Positions 1 through 7,613 of a stretch of 64,000 nt of DNA are shown piece by piece. Positions within the stretch are counted from its first letter, which is position 1. Every line of letters starts with the position of its first letter. The DNA is from Planctomycetota bacterium (GTDB lineage: Bacteria; Planctomycetota; UBA1135; GCA-002686595), in contig NZBA01000135.1 in NCBI GenBank assembly GCA_002686265.1, forward strand, positions 62,001 through 126,000, read 5' to 3'. Under the pieces are notes generated by a model that ran no database searches, was not told where the DNA came from, and saw only the letters and a program-made list of their open reading frames with translations. Both the position numbers and the translations under genes were made by a program.

Positions 1-900
1 CTGGGCACCAACGCCAGCGGAGAGGTCAGTGAGGGCCAGTTTTCCGATGGCTCGTTCGACTTCGCCCCGGACATGGAGGGCTCATTCCCCACTCTCGGCG
101 TGTCGTTCCACATGCACTCGGTCCTCCTGGGCTTCGAGTCGATGGTGCTCGACTTTGGGAACCCCTCGACCTCCAACGGCACCTTCTCTGGTGACGCTTG
201 GATCATCGCCCACGCCGCTATCGTGACGATCACGCTTCCCGGCGGATCGCAGTTCGATATCGACCTCGCCGGTCTCACCTCGAACCCCCAGATCATCTCC
301 GGTCAGTTCACCGTCGGGAGCAGCGGGCTCATCCACCTGAACTCAGCTCAGAGCCACACGTTCACGGTCACCGAGCCCAACACGGGCATCGACTTCGACT
401 TCACGGTGACCGGCGTCATGGTGGCTGACGAGTTCGTCACGCTGAGCTCCTACTGCTTCGGCGACGGCTCGGGAACCATGTGCCCTTGCGGCAACAGCTC
501 GGGCCCCGGCGAGGGCTGCGGCAACGGCAACGGGCCCGGCGCGATCCTGGGCGCAAGCGGGACGACGAGCATCTCCGCCGGAGACCTCGTCCTCTCGGGT
601 AGCCAACTGATCGCCAACCAGCCCGGGCTCTACTTCCAGGGCAACAACGCCGTCAGCGGCGGCAACGGCGTCACCTTCGGGGACGGCCTACGCTGTGCGG
701 GGGGCAACGTGGTGCGCCTCCAGGTGCGCGTCGCCGATTCGAGCGGTGCCTCCGCGACGACGATCAACGTCGGGGCCGCCGCGGGAGTCTCCGCGGGCGA
801 CACCAAGCGCTACCAGCTGTGGTATCGCGATCCCGCCTCCAGCCCGTGCGGGACGACGTTCAACCTGACCAGCGGTATCGAGGCGCTCTGGACTCCCTAG
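1..900 (+). CDS. Secreted beta-rich protein with planctomycete-type C-terminal WYRDP domain (5' end cut by window)
   Basis: The reading frame is open from base 1, so the start codon and probable signal peptide lie outside the window; 299 codons are visible. The first ~140 residues are Gly/Thr/Ser-rich and look like a beta-sandwich. The last ~150 residues form a conserved module: CFGDGSGTMCPCGNSSG, then GLYFQGNN, FGDGLRCAGG, GDTKRYQLWYRDP and SPCGTTFNLTSG, ending four residues later in WTP. The same module occurs at 45158-46684 and 60091-60570, with a fragment at 35700-35792. The paired cysteines suggest disulphides and export. I recall such tails in many planctomycete surface proteins but know no named function; an outer-surface or sorting role is only a guess. 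Confidence 0.85.
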   Translation: MGTNASGEVSEGQFSDGSFDFAPDMEGSFPTLGVSFHMHSVLLGFESMVLDFGNPSTSNGTFSGDAWIIAHAAIVTITLPGGSQFDIDLAGLTSNPQIISGQFTVGSSGLIHLNSAQSHTFTVTEPNTGIDFDFTVTGVMVADEFVTLSSYCFGDGSGTMCPCGNSSGPGEGCGNGNGPGAILGASGTTSISAGDLVLSGSQLIANQPGLYFQGNNAVSGGNGVTFGDGLRCAGGNVVRLQVRVADSSGASATTINVGAAAGVSAGDTKRYQLWYRDPASSPCGTTFNLTSGIEALWTP

Positions 901-921
901 GCGACCTCCCAGAAGACCCAC

Positions 922-959
922 GCGGCGCGAATGCGGCTTCCCAGCCGGGTTCGCGCCGC
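922..959. terminator. Strong hairpin between convergent genes
   Basis: A perfect 10-bp outer stem (GCGGCGCGAA at 922-931 with TTCGCGCCGC at 950-959) encloses a second 5-bp stem (CGGCT/AGCCG) with a TCCC loop. It sits in the 109-bp gap between two convergent genes, where a shared terminator is expected. There is no U-tract, so this is a structure-based call only. Confidence 0.5.
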
Positions 960-1009
960 TCGCGTTCCCCCCCACCCGGCGCAGCCGTCCAGACATGGCT
1001 CGCGGCGGC

Positions 1010-2368
1010 TCAGCCCGGCGAGTACACGTTTGTCGCTCCGGAGAACTCCTGCCGGGCGGCCTCCTGGACCCGCGTCAGGACGGCGGCGTCCGCGGTGTCG
1101 GCAAAGACGTAGAACTTCCACAGGTTCTGGTAGGAGCGTTCGAGGTCCACGAGGCGCGGGACGTGCTCGGCAAACCGGGACAGGGACTCAACGCCCTCCA
1201 CGCCCGGCCAGCGCACGTGGGTGCGCGCCTCCTTGAGCTGCATGCGCCGGGCAGGGCAGTAGGCGATGACGCGCACGTCGCGGCCAGAGGAGAAGCGGAC
1301 CAGGTCCGCGATACGCGCCTCGGCCGCGGCGCGATGCTCCGCCCCTCCGCCGGCGAAGAAGCGCTCTACGAGGCTCGCCTGGACGTCCTCGTTCTCGTAG
1401 CGAGGGAATACGCAGGCGCGCTTGAACAACCGGCGTGCGCGGAAGTCGTCCAGGAGGCGCCGCAGCTCGCGCCCATCGGCTCCGCCGGCCCGCAGCAGCA
1501 GGTCGATCACCGAGGCGTCGGTCTGATCGTAGAAGTCCTCCTCGCACAAGCCTCCACCGGAGAGCGCGATCTCCACCGCTCGCGCCACCATGGCGCCCGA
1601 GGCGACCTTGGCATGGTGGTAGTAGACGCGCTCGGTGAAGTAGTAGCGCGCCTCGAGCATGCGCACGATCTCGCTCAGGATGTCCTCGCGCAGCAGATCG
1701 TGCTTGGTGAGATCGATGAACAGGTTCCCGCTTGCGCGGTGCACCTTGAAGTAGCTGGTGACGCGCGAGTCGACCTCGAGCCTGAGCCCTGTGAAGTAGG
1801 CGTCTCGTGCCAGGTAGTCGAGGATGTCGGAGGCGACGGTGCCCGAGACGATCTGCCGCCAGTAGGGCGGAATCGGAGGGCCGCCATCCTCGGGGGCGAG
1901 GATGGCGAGCACGTCTTCGACGACGCCGAGATCGCGCAGGACACCGCCCACCTGGGTGTCCGACCCGAGCATGTGTTGGAATCGATAGGCCGAGTCGTGA
2001 CGCCAGAAGATCCCGTCCTGATCCTCGAGGTTGTGCCCGAACGGGATGTGGGTGATGTCGTGGACGAGAGCCGCCATGCGCACGACGCGGGCTTCCTCGT
2101 CGCTGATTCGGATCGTGCCCGCGGGGTCGAGATCGAACGACAGGTTCACCGCATCGATGATCTGCTGCGCCACGTGAACGCTGCCGATCGAGTGATCGAA
2201 GCGCGTGTGGACCGCGCCCGGGTACACGAGGTAGGCGGTCCCGAGCTGCTTGATTCCGCGCAGACGCTGCATCTGCGGCGTGTCGAGGATCGATAGCTCC
2301 TTGTGGGTCAGGTACACGTCCCCGTGAACGGGATCGCGCATCACGCTGTATCGTTTGCGTCCGGCCAA
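1010..2368 (-). CDS. HD-domain phosphohydrolase (dNTPase-like, COG1078 type)
   Basis: 452 residues. The N-terminus has the pattern of the SAMHD1/YwfO-like group: RDPVHGDVYLT, then QMQRLRGIKQLG, VHTRFDHSIGSVH and LVHDITHIPFGHNLED. The last supplies the HD metal-binding pair, with His in HTRFDH as a further ligand. Family members hydrolyse dNTPs or related nucleotides in the cytoplasm; which nucleotide this one uses cannot be told from sequence. The C-terminal ~200 residues are less conserved and may mediate oligomerisation. It is divergent from the mannosyltransferase-like gene at 2443 (74-bp shared upstream region), so no operon partner is apparent. Length is normal for the family. Confidence 0.85.
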   Translation of the reverse strand: MAGRKRYSVMRDPVHGDVYLTHKELSILDTPQMQRLRGIKQLGTAYLVYPGAVHTRFDHSIGSVHVAQQIIDAVNLSFDLDPAGTIRISDEEARVVRMAALVHDITHIPFGHNLEDQDGIFWRHDSAYRFQHMLGSDTQVGGVLRDLGVVEDVLAILAPEDGGPPIPPYWRQIVSGTVASDILDYLARDAYFTGLRLEVDSRVTSYFKVHRASGNLFIDLTKHDLLREDILSEIVRMLEARYYFTERVYYHHAKVASGAMVARAVEIALSGGGLCEEDFYDQTDASVIDLLLRAGGADGRELRRLLDDFRARRLFKRACVFPRYENEDVQASLVERFFAGGGAEHRAAAEARIADLVRFSSGRDVRVIAYCPARRMQLKEARTHVRWPGVEGVESLSRFAEHVPRLVDLERSYQNLWKFYVFADTADAAVLTRVQEAARQEFSGATNVYSPG

Positions 2369-2442
2369 GGGGGCACTCCTCCACTCAGGCCGCGCATTCT
2401 ATCCGATCCGGGGGAGCGGTACGCTCACGGCAGACCCCGACG

Positions 2443-3624
2443 ATGAAGGTCCTCGCTCTCGAACCCTGGTACGGCGGCTCTCACCGCAAGTTCCTGGAAC
2501 AGTGGCGGCAGCGCACGCGCCACGAGCTCGAGGTCGTGGGACTGCCGCCGCGACGTTGGAAGTGGCGCATGCGCTCGAGCGCCTGGGAGCTCGCGCGCAA
2601 GGTGGCGGAGCGCGCCCTCCCGCGCCCCGACGCCCTGTTCGTCTCGGGCTACGTCGATCTCCCGGCGCTCTTCGGCGAGCTGCCTCCCGCTTGGGCGAAC
2701 CTGCCGTCGCTGCTCTACCTGCACGAGAACCAGCTCACCTACCCGTCCAATCCCGCCCACGGCGAACCGAAGTCCGAGACGCACTTCGGCTACACCAACA
2801 TCCAGAGCTGCGTGCGCGCCGATCGGGTCGTGCTCAACTCCACCTTCCAACGCCTCGAATTCGCCACGGCGGCCGATGACCTACTGCGCGCTCTACCGCG
2901 CCCCAACCCGCGGGCGGAGCTCGAGGCGAGCCTGCGGGCGGCCGCCGTCATCGCCCCCGGCATCGACCTCGACGCAATCCCGACCGGCCCGGGCGCCGAG
3001 CCCGGCGCGCCCTTGCGCGTGCTCTTCAGCCACCGCTGGGAGCACGACAAGGACCCGGTCGCCTTCCTCGGGGCCGTGGAGGCGGCGGTGGACGGGGGCG
3101 CGTGCCTGGAGCTCGTCCTGCTCGGCGAGCGCTTCACCCAGAGTCCGGCGGGCATGGCGGCGCACCTCGATGCCCTCCGCGAACGCATCCGCCATTCAGG
3201 GTTCGTGGAGGGCGCCGACGTCTACGCCTCCCTGCTCGGTGGCTGCGACTTGATCGTCTCCAGCGCACGCCACGAGTTCTTCGGACTCGCGGTCACCGAG
3301 GCGATGGCCGCCGGCTGCAGCCCGCTCCTGCCCAACCGGTTGAGCTATCCCGAGATCCTGCCCGCGTCCCTGCACGACGAGGGACTCTACGGCTCCTCCG
3401 ACGAGCTCGTGCGGCGATTGGTCGCCCACGCGGCGGATGCCGCTCGCCTGCGCTCGCCCGCGAGGCGCGCGCGCATGCGCGAGGCCGTCCGGCCCTGGTC
3501 AGCGGGCGCCACCGCGAGCGCGCTCGACGCTGCCTGCGACGGGCTCACGGGACCCGACGGCACACACCGACGGTTGGAAGCGCGTAAGGACGGCGGCGGG
3601 AGAACGATCCCACGCGGCAGTTGA
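2443..3624 (+). CDS. tRNA-queuosine alpha-mannosyltransferase-like glycosyltransferase (QTMAN/GTDC1, DUF3524)
   Basis: 393 residues. The N-terminal half carries the DUF3524 hallmarks of vertebrate GTDC1/QTMAN: EPWYGGSHRKF (7-17), LPPRRWKWRMRSSA (about 34-47), YLHENQLTYP and FGYTNIQSC followed by ADRVVLNSTFQ. The C-terminal half is a GT-B donor-binding domain with the family-4 E-x7-E motif EFFGLAVTE. In vertebrates QTMAN transfers mannose from GDP-mannose to queuosine-34 of tRNA-Asp; whether the bacterial relative does the same is inference. The window also encodes QueC and tRNA-Asp(GTC), which makes a tRNA substrate plausible. The start ATG at 2443 gives the conserved MKVLALEPWYGG beginning. 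The last ~30 residues are low in recognisable structure. Confidence 0.85.
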   Translation: MKVLALEPWYGGSHRKFLEQWRQRTRHELEVVGLPPRRWKWRMRSSAWELARKVAERALPRPDALFVSGYVDLPALFGELPPAWANLPSLLYLHENQLTYPSNPAHGEPKSETHFGYTNIQSCVRADRVVLNSTFQRLEFATAADDLLRALPRPNPRAELEASLRAAAVIAPGIDLDAIPTGPGAEPGAPLRVLFSHRWEHDKDPVAFLGAVEAAVDGGACLELVLLGERFTQSPAGMAAHLDALRERIRHSGFVEGADVYASLLGGCDLIVSSARHEFFGLAVTEAMAAGCSPLLPNRLSYPEILPASLHDEGLYGSSDELVRRLVAHAADAARLRSPARRARMREAVRPWSAGATASALDAACDGLTGPDGTHRRLEARKDGGGRTIPRGS

Positions 3625-3688
3625 TAGGCTGAACGGACTCTCGCGAGGCTCGCGAGCCCCTCACGCGCAAGGACCCAGAGAACGAATC

Positions 3689-4411
3689 ATGAATACACAC
3701 AAGCTCCGTCACTTCACCCTCCTCGGCCTAGCCCTGGCCGGCCTGTCCTGGGCCGGGCTCGGGGCGCAGGACAACGCCGGCGGGGGACCCTTCGGCACCG
3801 CCGGCGGCCAGGTGAAGACCGCCCAGGAAGACGACGCTGCCGTCATCGCCGACCAGCTGCCCCTCTACGCGCTCAAGGTCTGCCCGATCAGCGGCGAGCC
3901 GCTCAAGGCGAAGGGCAAGCCGGTCAACATGGTGGTGAACGGACGCCTCGTACGCCTGTGCTGCGGCGGGTGCAAGAAGAAGGTGGCCGGTCAGGAAGAG
4001 GCCGTCATCGCGAAGCTGGACACGGCGGCCATCAAGGCCCAGAAGAAGGCCTGGCCGCTCTCCACCTGCCCCATCAGCGGCGGCGAGCTCGGCGGCGACA
4101 AGGGACCTCCGGTCGACGTGGTCTGGGGCGGACGCTACGTCAAGGTGTGCTGCAAGAAGTGCGCGGGGATGTACGCCAAGAACCCCGCCAAGGCCAGGGC
4201 GAAAGTCGAAGCGGCCCTGCGCGAGGAGTTGCGCAAGACCTACCCCGCCAAGGTCTGCCCCGTGAGCGACGAGACGCTCGGCTCGATGGGAGAGCCGGTC
4301 GAGACGCTCTACGGCACCTACCTGGTCCGCTTCTGCTGCGAGGGCTGCGTGAAGTCCTACCGCAAGGACCCGCGCAAGTACGTCGCGATAGTCTACGCGG
4401 ACTGCAAGTAG
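3689..4411 (+). CDS. Exported protein with three YHS-like metal-binding repeats
   Basis: 240 residues from the ATG at 3689, which begins directly with a signal peptide (MNTHKLRHF then a hydrophobic run to GLGAQ). The frame is open further upstream, but that part lacks any export signal. Three repeats follow, each with a CPxS motif (VCPISGEPL, TCPISGGEL, VCPVSDETL) and, ~30 residues later, a CC-x2-C motif (LCCGGC, VCCKKC, FCCEGC). This is a YHS/TRASH-like arrangement, usually linked to copper or other soft-metal binding. A periplasmic metal-binding or sensing role is inferred. It stands alone between the QTMAN-like gene and a convergent operon end, so neighbours give no further clue. Confidence 0.75.
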   Translation: MNTHKLRHFTLLGLALAGLSWAGLGAQDNAGGGPFGTAGGQVKTAQEDDAAVIADQLPLYALKVCPISGEPLKAKGKPVNMVVNGRLVRLCCGGCKKKVAGQEEAVIAKLDTAAIKAQKKAWPLSTCPISGGELGGDKGPPVDVVWGGRYVKVCCKKCAGMYAKNPAKARAKVEAALREELRKTYPAKVCPVSDETLGSMGEPVETLYGTYLVRFCCEGCVKSYRKDPRKYVAIVYADCK

Positions 4412-4469
4412 GACCCGCGCGCGGGTCGATCGAATGACGGCGCGGGCGGTCCGACGGACCACCCGCGCC
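4412..4469. terminator. Two adjacent GC hairpins between convergent genes
   Basis: A perfect 16-bp palindrome (GACCCGCGCGCGGGTC, 4412-4427) begins right after the stop codon of the YHS gene. It is followed by a long hairpin at 4439-4469 (GGCGCGGGCGGTCC / GGACCACCCGCGCC, one mismatch, GAC loop). The gene on the other strand ends at 4507, so a bidirectional terminator is likely. No T-tract is present. Confidence 0.5.
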
Positions 4470-4506
4470 GCGAAGGCCCCCCCGGAAGAGCGGGCGCCCG
4501 GTCCGC

Positions 4507-5577
4507 TCAGACGCTCGAGGCCGGCTGGCGCAGCTCGCCGGCGACCAGGTCGCCCACCTCGTTGGTGGGATGGTCGCCTGTGCCCGCGCCGGTCAGGCGC
4601 TCACTGCAGAACAGCTCGCGCATGGCGCCATTGATCGCGGCCGCCGCGGGCTTCTCGCCCAGGTAGTCCAGCATCATGCCGCAGGCCATGATCGCCGCCA
4701 CCGGCGAGGCGCTGTTGTTCCCAGCGTGCTTGGGGGCCGAGCCGTGAATCGGTTCGAAGAGGCTCACGCGCCCGGGATGGATGTTCGCCGATGCCGCCAG
4801 GCCCATGCCGCCCTGCACCATCGCGCCCAAGTCGGTGATGATGTCGCCCAGCAGATTCGGCGTAACGGCCACGTCGAACCACTCGGGGTTCTTGATCATC
4901 CACATGCACGCCGCGTCGATGTAGGCGTGCTCGGTAGTGACTTCGGGAAACTCCCGTGCGACCCCCGCGAAAGTACGCGTCCACAGGTCGTGGGCGCGAA
5001 TCGCATTGGCCTTGTCGATCAGGGTGACCTGCTTGCGCTTGTTGCGGCTCATGGCGAGCTCGAAGGCGTAGCGAATCGCCCGCTCCGTTCCCTGCCGCGT
5101 GTAGGTCATCGTCTGCGTGGAAACCTCGAGGGCCTGCCCCTTGTGCATGAAGCCGTGCATCCCCGAGTAGGCGCCCTCGGTGTTCTCGCGCACGATCACC
5201 ATGTCCACGTCCTCGGGGCGCTTGCCCTTGAGCGGGCAGAGCCCCTCGGTGAAGAGCTGGATCGGTCGCAGGTTGAGGTACAGGTCGAGATCGAAGCGCA
5301 TGCGGGCGATGATCCCGTACTCGATCTTCCCCACGGGCAGGCGCGGGTCTCCGATCGCTCCGAGAAAGATCGCGTCCCGGCCCCGCAACTCCTCGAAAGC
5401 CGCATCAGGGAAAATCTCGCCGTGCTCGAGGAAGTGGTCGCTCCCGAAGGGAAGCTCGGTCCGGTTGACGCTGAATCCATACACCTCGGCCGCGGCGTCG
5501 AGTACCTTCATGGCCTCCGCCGTCACCTCGGGTCCGATGCCATCTCCGCCGATGACCGCAATGTCGTATTCACCCAT
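4507..5577 (-). CDS. 3-isopropylmalate dehydrogenase-like beta-decarboxylating dehydrogenase
   Basis: 356 residues of the isocitrate/isopropylmalate dehydrogenase family, an NAD(P)-dependent oxidative decarboxylation of a 2- or 3-hydroxy acid. Visible motifs are [13 protein letters not shown] at the N-terminus, a substrate loop [13 protein letters not shown], the metal-binding stretch [16 protein letters not shown] with [13 protein letters not shown], and [15 protein letters not shown] near the C-terminus. The start at 5577 gives the conserved [11 protein letters not shown]; a 40-residue upstream extension is not family-like. The RENTEG loop differs from the classic LeuB RELTGG, so a homologous substrate (isocitrate, tartrate or similar) cannot be excluded. 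The gene follows the isomerase fusion by 28 nt, which supports leucine biosynthesis or a parallel 2-oxoacid elongation route. Confidence 0.8.
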   Translation of the reverse strand: MGEYDIAVIGGDGIGPEVTAEAMKVLDAAAEVYGFSVNRTELPFGSDHFLEHGEIFPDAAFEELRGRDAIFLGAIGDPRLPVGKIEYGIIARMRFDLDLYLNLRPIQLFTEGLCPLKGKRPEDVDMVIVRENTEGAYSGMHGFMHKGQALEVSTQTMTYTRQGTERAIRYAFELAMSRNKRKQVTLIDKANAIRAHDLWTRTFAGVAREFPEVTTEHAYIDAACMWMIKNPEWFDVAVTPNLLGDIITDLGAMVQGGMGLAASANIHPGRVSLFEPIHGSAPKHAGNNSASPVAAIMACGMMLDYLGEKPAAAAINGAMRELFCSERLTGAGTGDHPTNEVGDLVAGELRQPASSV

Positions 5578-5605
5578 CGATGGTCTCCAGTTGCTCTCTC
5601 TTTGA

Positions 5606-7606
5606 TCAGGCGTGCTTCCGCACGCAAAACATGCCGGAATCGAACTGAGCGATCCGGCCTTCCACCGCGCTGGCCGCCACCGACAGGGGCGATGCAAGGT
5701 ACAATGCCCCTGGACCGCTGCGTCCGTCGAAGTTGCGATTGATCGCGCTGATGGTGGTCTGTTCGGCGAAGTTCGAGACTCCCGGGCCGCAACCGATGCA
5801 GGCGCCGCAGCCCGGCCCGATGATCTCGACGCCGGCGCGCTCGAAGACCTCGGTGTAGCCCGCCTCCACGGCGTGGGCCATGACGCTCTCGCTCCCGTAC
5901 TGGATGTACATCCGCACGCTCTCGGCGAGCCCGCGACCGGACTCGAGTGCCTCGCGCAGCACGAGCGCGTAGGCGTCGAGGTCGGCCTCCTTGCCCGCGG
6001 TGCAGGAACCGCCGTAGGCGATGTCGATCCGGACCTCGCCGAGGTCCGCGATCGCGCAGCCGTAGGTCGGGTCGCCGGGGAGAGCGACGAGAGGACGGAT
6101 CGCCCCGAGGTCGATCGTGTGGACGCCGCCGGCGTACTCCGCGCCGGGATCGGGGGCGACGAAGGCCGCCGTGAAATCGTCGGCGGACGCGCTGTCGCGC
6201 CGTTCGGCCAGCCAAGCCGCGGCCAGCGCGTCGCCTTCGCATATCCCGCTCCGTGCCGAGCACTCCGTCGCCATGTTGGTCAACGTCGCGCGCTCGTCCA
6301 TGGCGAGCGTGCCGAGGCCCTCTCCACCAAACTCCATCACCCGATCGAGGGTCTCCTCGCGCACCGCGAAGGTCGACAGGATGGACAGAATGACATCCTT
6401 CGCCGTGCAGGAGGGCGAGAGCCTCCCGACCAGCTCGAAGCGAATCGACTCGGGCACTCCGACAAGCGTGAATCCGGAGCGGACGAGGCCGGCGTACTCC
6501 GTCGCGCCCACACCCCACGCCAGAGCGTTGTTCCCGCCTCCCATGCAAGTGTGGGAATCGGTGGCCTGAATGAACTCCCCCGGATCGATGAACTCCTCGC
6601 GTGCAACCTGATGGCAAATCCCCGGTGAGACGCCGTCGCGCGCCGAGTAGTCCCGGACGGAGGTTTGGCGCTGGAACTCCCGCTGCAACTCGCGCAGGAC
6701 CTCGATCTGGGCACTGAAGGGCGCCATGCGCTCGACGCCGTCGGCGTAGAGCAGGTGGTCTTCGAAGACGGCGAACTTCGAGGGGTTGGGGACCGTGTAG
6801 TCCTCGCCGCACTCGGCCTGGAGGAAGGTGTGGACCTGGGCGGTGGTGAACTCGTGGCTGTAGCCGCCGTCCACTCTCACGAGACAGGTGTCTCCGGGTT
6901 TCACCCACGCCCCGTTCTGATCGACGCCGACGAGATGGCGCGCGATGATCTTCTCGGTCATCGTCATCGGCCGCTCAACCGTCATCGGTTGCGCCACGTC
7001 GATCTCGCCCGACGCAAAGCGCGCATTGAACGGGAACAGCCCGCCCGACTCGAGGATGGCGCGCGTGGCGGGGTCGTAGTCCGCCGTGAACTCCGCAAGC
7101 GGGACCTCCTCGCCATCCTGCAGCCGCGCCAGCAGCGCGTGGTCGCCCATCAACTGGCCGAGGTTGATGTTGTTGCGCCTGTGGATGGGAGCGAACGAGG
7201 AGGCGATCACCACCCGAACGCCGCACCAGCGCTCGGCCTGCGGAGCCGTCTCGCGGCTGGACCCGGTCCCCTTGCGCTGTCCCGAGACGATGACCTCGAA
7301 ATCGCCGTCCATCAGCGAGCGCGTGCCGAACACGCGCTCTCCCTCCTCGTCGATCAACCCGGCGTAGGCGTCGAGGGCGATGTCCTCGGGGCGGTGTCGG
7401 AAGCACACCCAGGCCGGCGTCATCGCGTCCGTGTTGATGTCGTCGAGCAGGTCCTCGGGGCACAAGTCCCGCATCTCGAGATCCAGCTCCCCCGAGAGCT
7501 GCTTCTTTATCAGCTCGAGGTCCTTGGTCAGGAACAGGACGCGCTTGCCTGGCGTCAGCACGACGACGCGGGTGCCGTCGGGCCTGCTCTGGATCAACGG
7601 GTTCAC
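5606..7606 (-). CDS. Fused isopropylmalate isomerase-like protein, small (swivel) domain first, large domain second
   Basis: 666 residues of the aconitase superfamily. Residues ~90-200 match the LeuD/swivel domain (GTRSLMDGDF, SGQRKGTGSSRE at 108-119, and the stretch through FAPIHRRNNINLG). Residues ~215-666 match the LeuC large domain (ATDSHTCMGGGNNALAWGVG at 349-368). Probable [4Fe-4S] ligands are C535 (GGSCTAGK), C600 and C603 (PGCGACIG). Aconitases and fused isomerases usually place the swivel domain last; here it is first. The usual SCTN motif reads SCTAG, hinting at altered substrate contacts. With the adjacent LeuB-like gene it would perform the isomerase and dehydrogenase steps of leucine biosynthesis; no leuA is in view. 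A complete AcnA lies at 50980, so this is unlikely to be the TCA aconitase. Confidence 0.8.
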   Translation of the reverse strand: MNPLIQSRPDGTRVVVLTPGKRVLFLTKDLELIKKQLSGELDLEMRDLCPEDLLDDINTDAMTPAWVCFRHRPEDIALDAYAGLIDEEGERVFGTRSLMDGDFEVIVSGQRKGTGSSRETAPQAERWCGVRVVIASSFAPIHRRNNINLGQLMGDHALLARLQDGEEVPLAEFTADYDPATRAILESGGLFPFNARFASGEIDVAQPMTVERPMTMTEKIIARHLVGVDQNGAWVKPGDTCLVRVDGGYSHEFTTAQVHTFLQAECGEDYTVPNPSKFAVFEDHLLYADGVERMAPFSAQIEVLRELQREFQRQTSVRDYSARDGVSPGICHQVAREEFIDPGEFIQATDSHTCMGGGNNALAWGVGATEYAGLVRSGFTLVGVPESIRFELVGRLSPSCTAKDVILSILSTFAVREETLDRVMEFGGEGLGTLAMDERATLTNMATECSARSGICEGDALAAAWLAERRDSASADDFTAAFVAPDPGAEYAGGVHTIDLGAIRPLVALPGDPTYGCAIADLGEVRIDIAYGGSCTAGKEADLDAYALVLREALESGRGLAESVRMYIQYGSESVMAHAVEAGYTEVFERAGVEIIGPGCGACIGCGPGVSNFAEQTTISAINRNFDGRSGPGALYLASPLSVAASAVEGRIAQFDSGMFCVRKHA

Positions 7607-7613
7607 GCGCTCC

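Noticed and set aside
995-2296. 433-codon open frame on the plus strand
   Set aside because: It is the antisense of the HD phosphohydrolase; high GC leaves long empty frames. Its translation lacks any family motif.
5606-7606. Annotation of the fusion as TCA-cycle aconitase
   Set aside because: Domain order differs from aconitases, a full AcnA is present at 50980, and the neighbour is LeuB-like.
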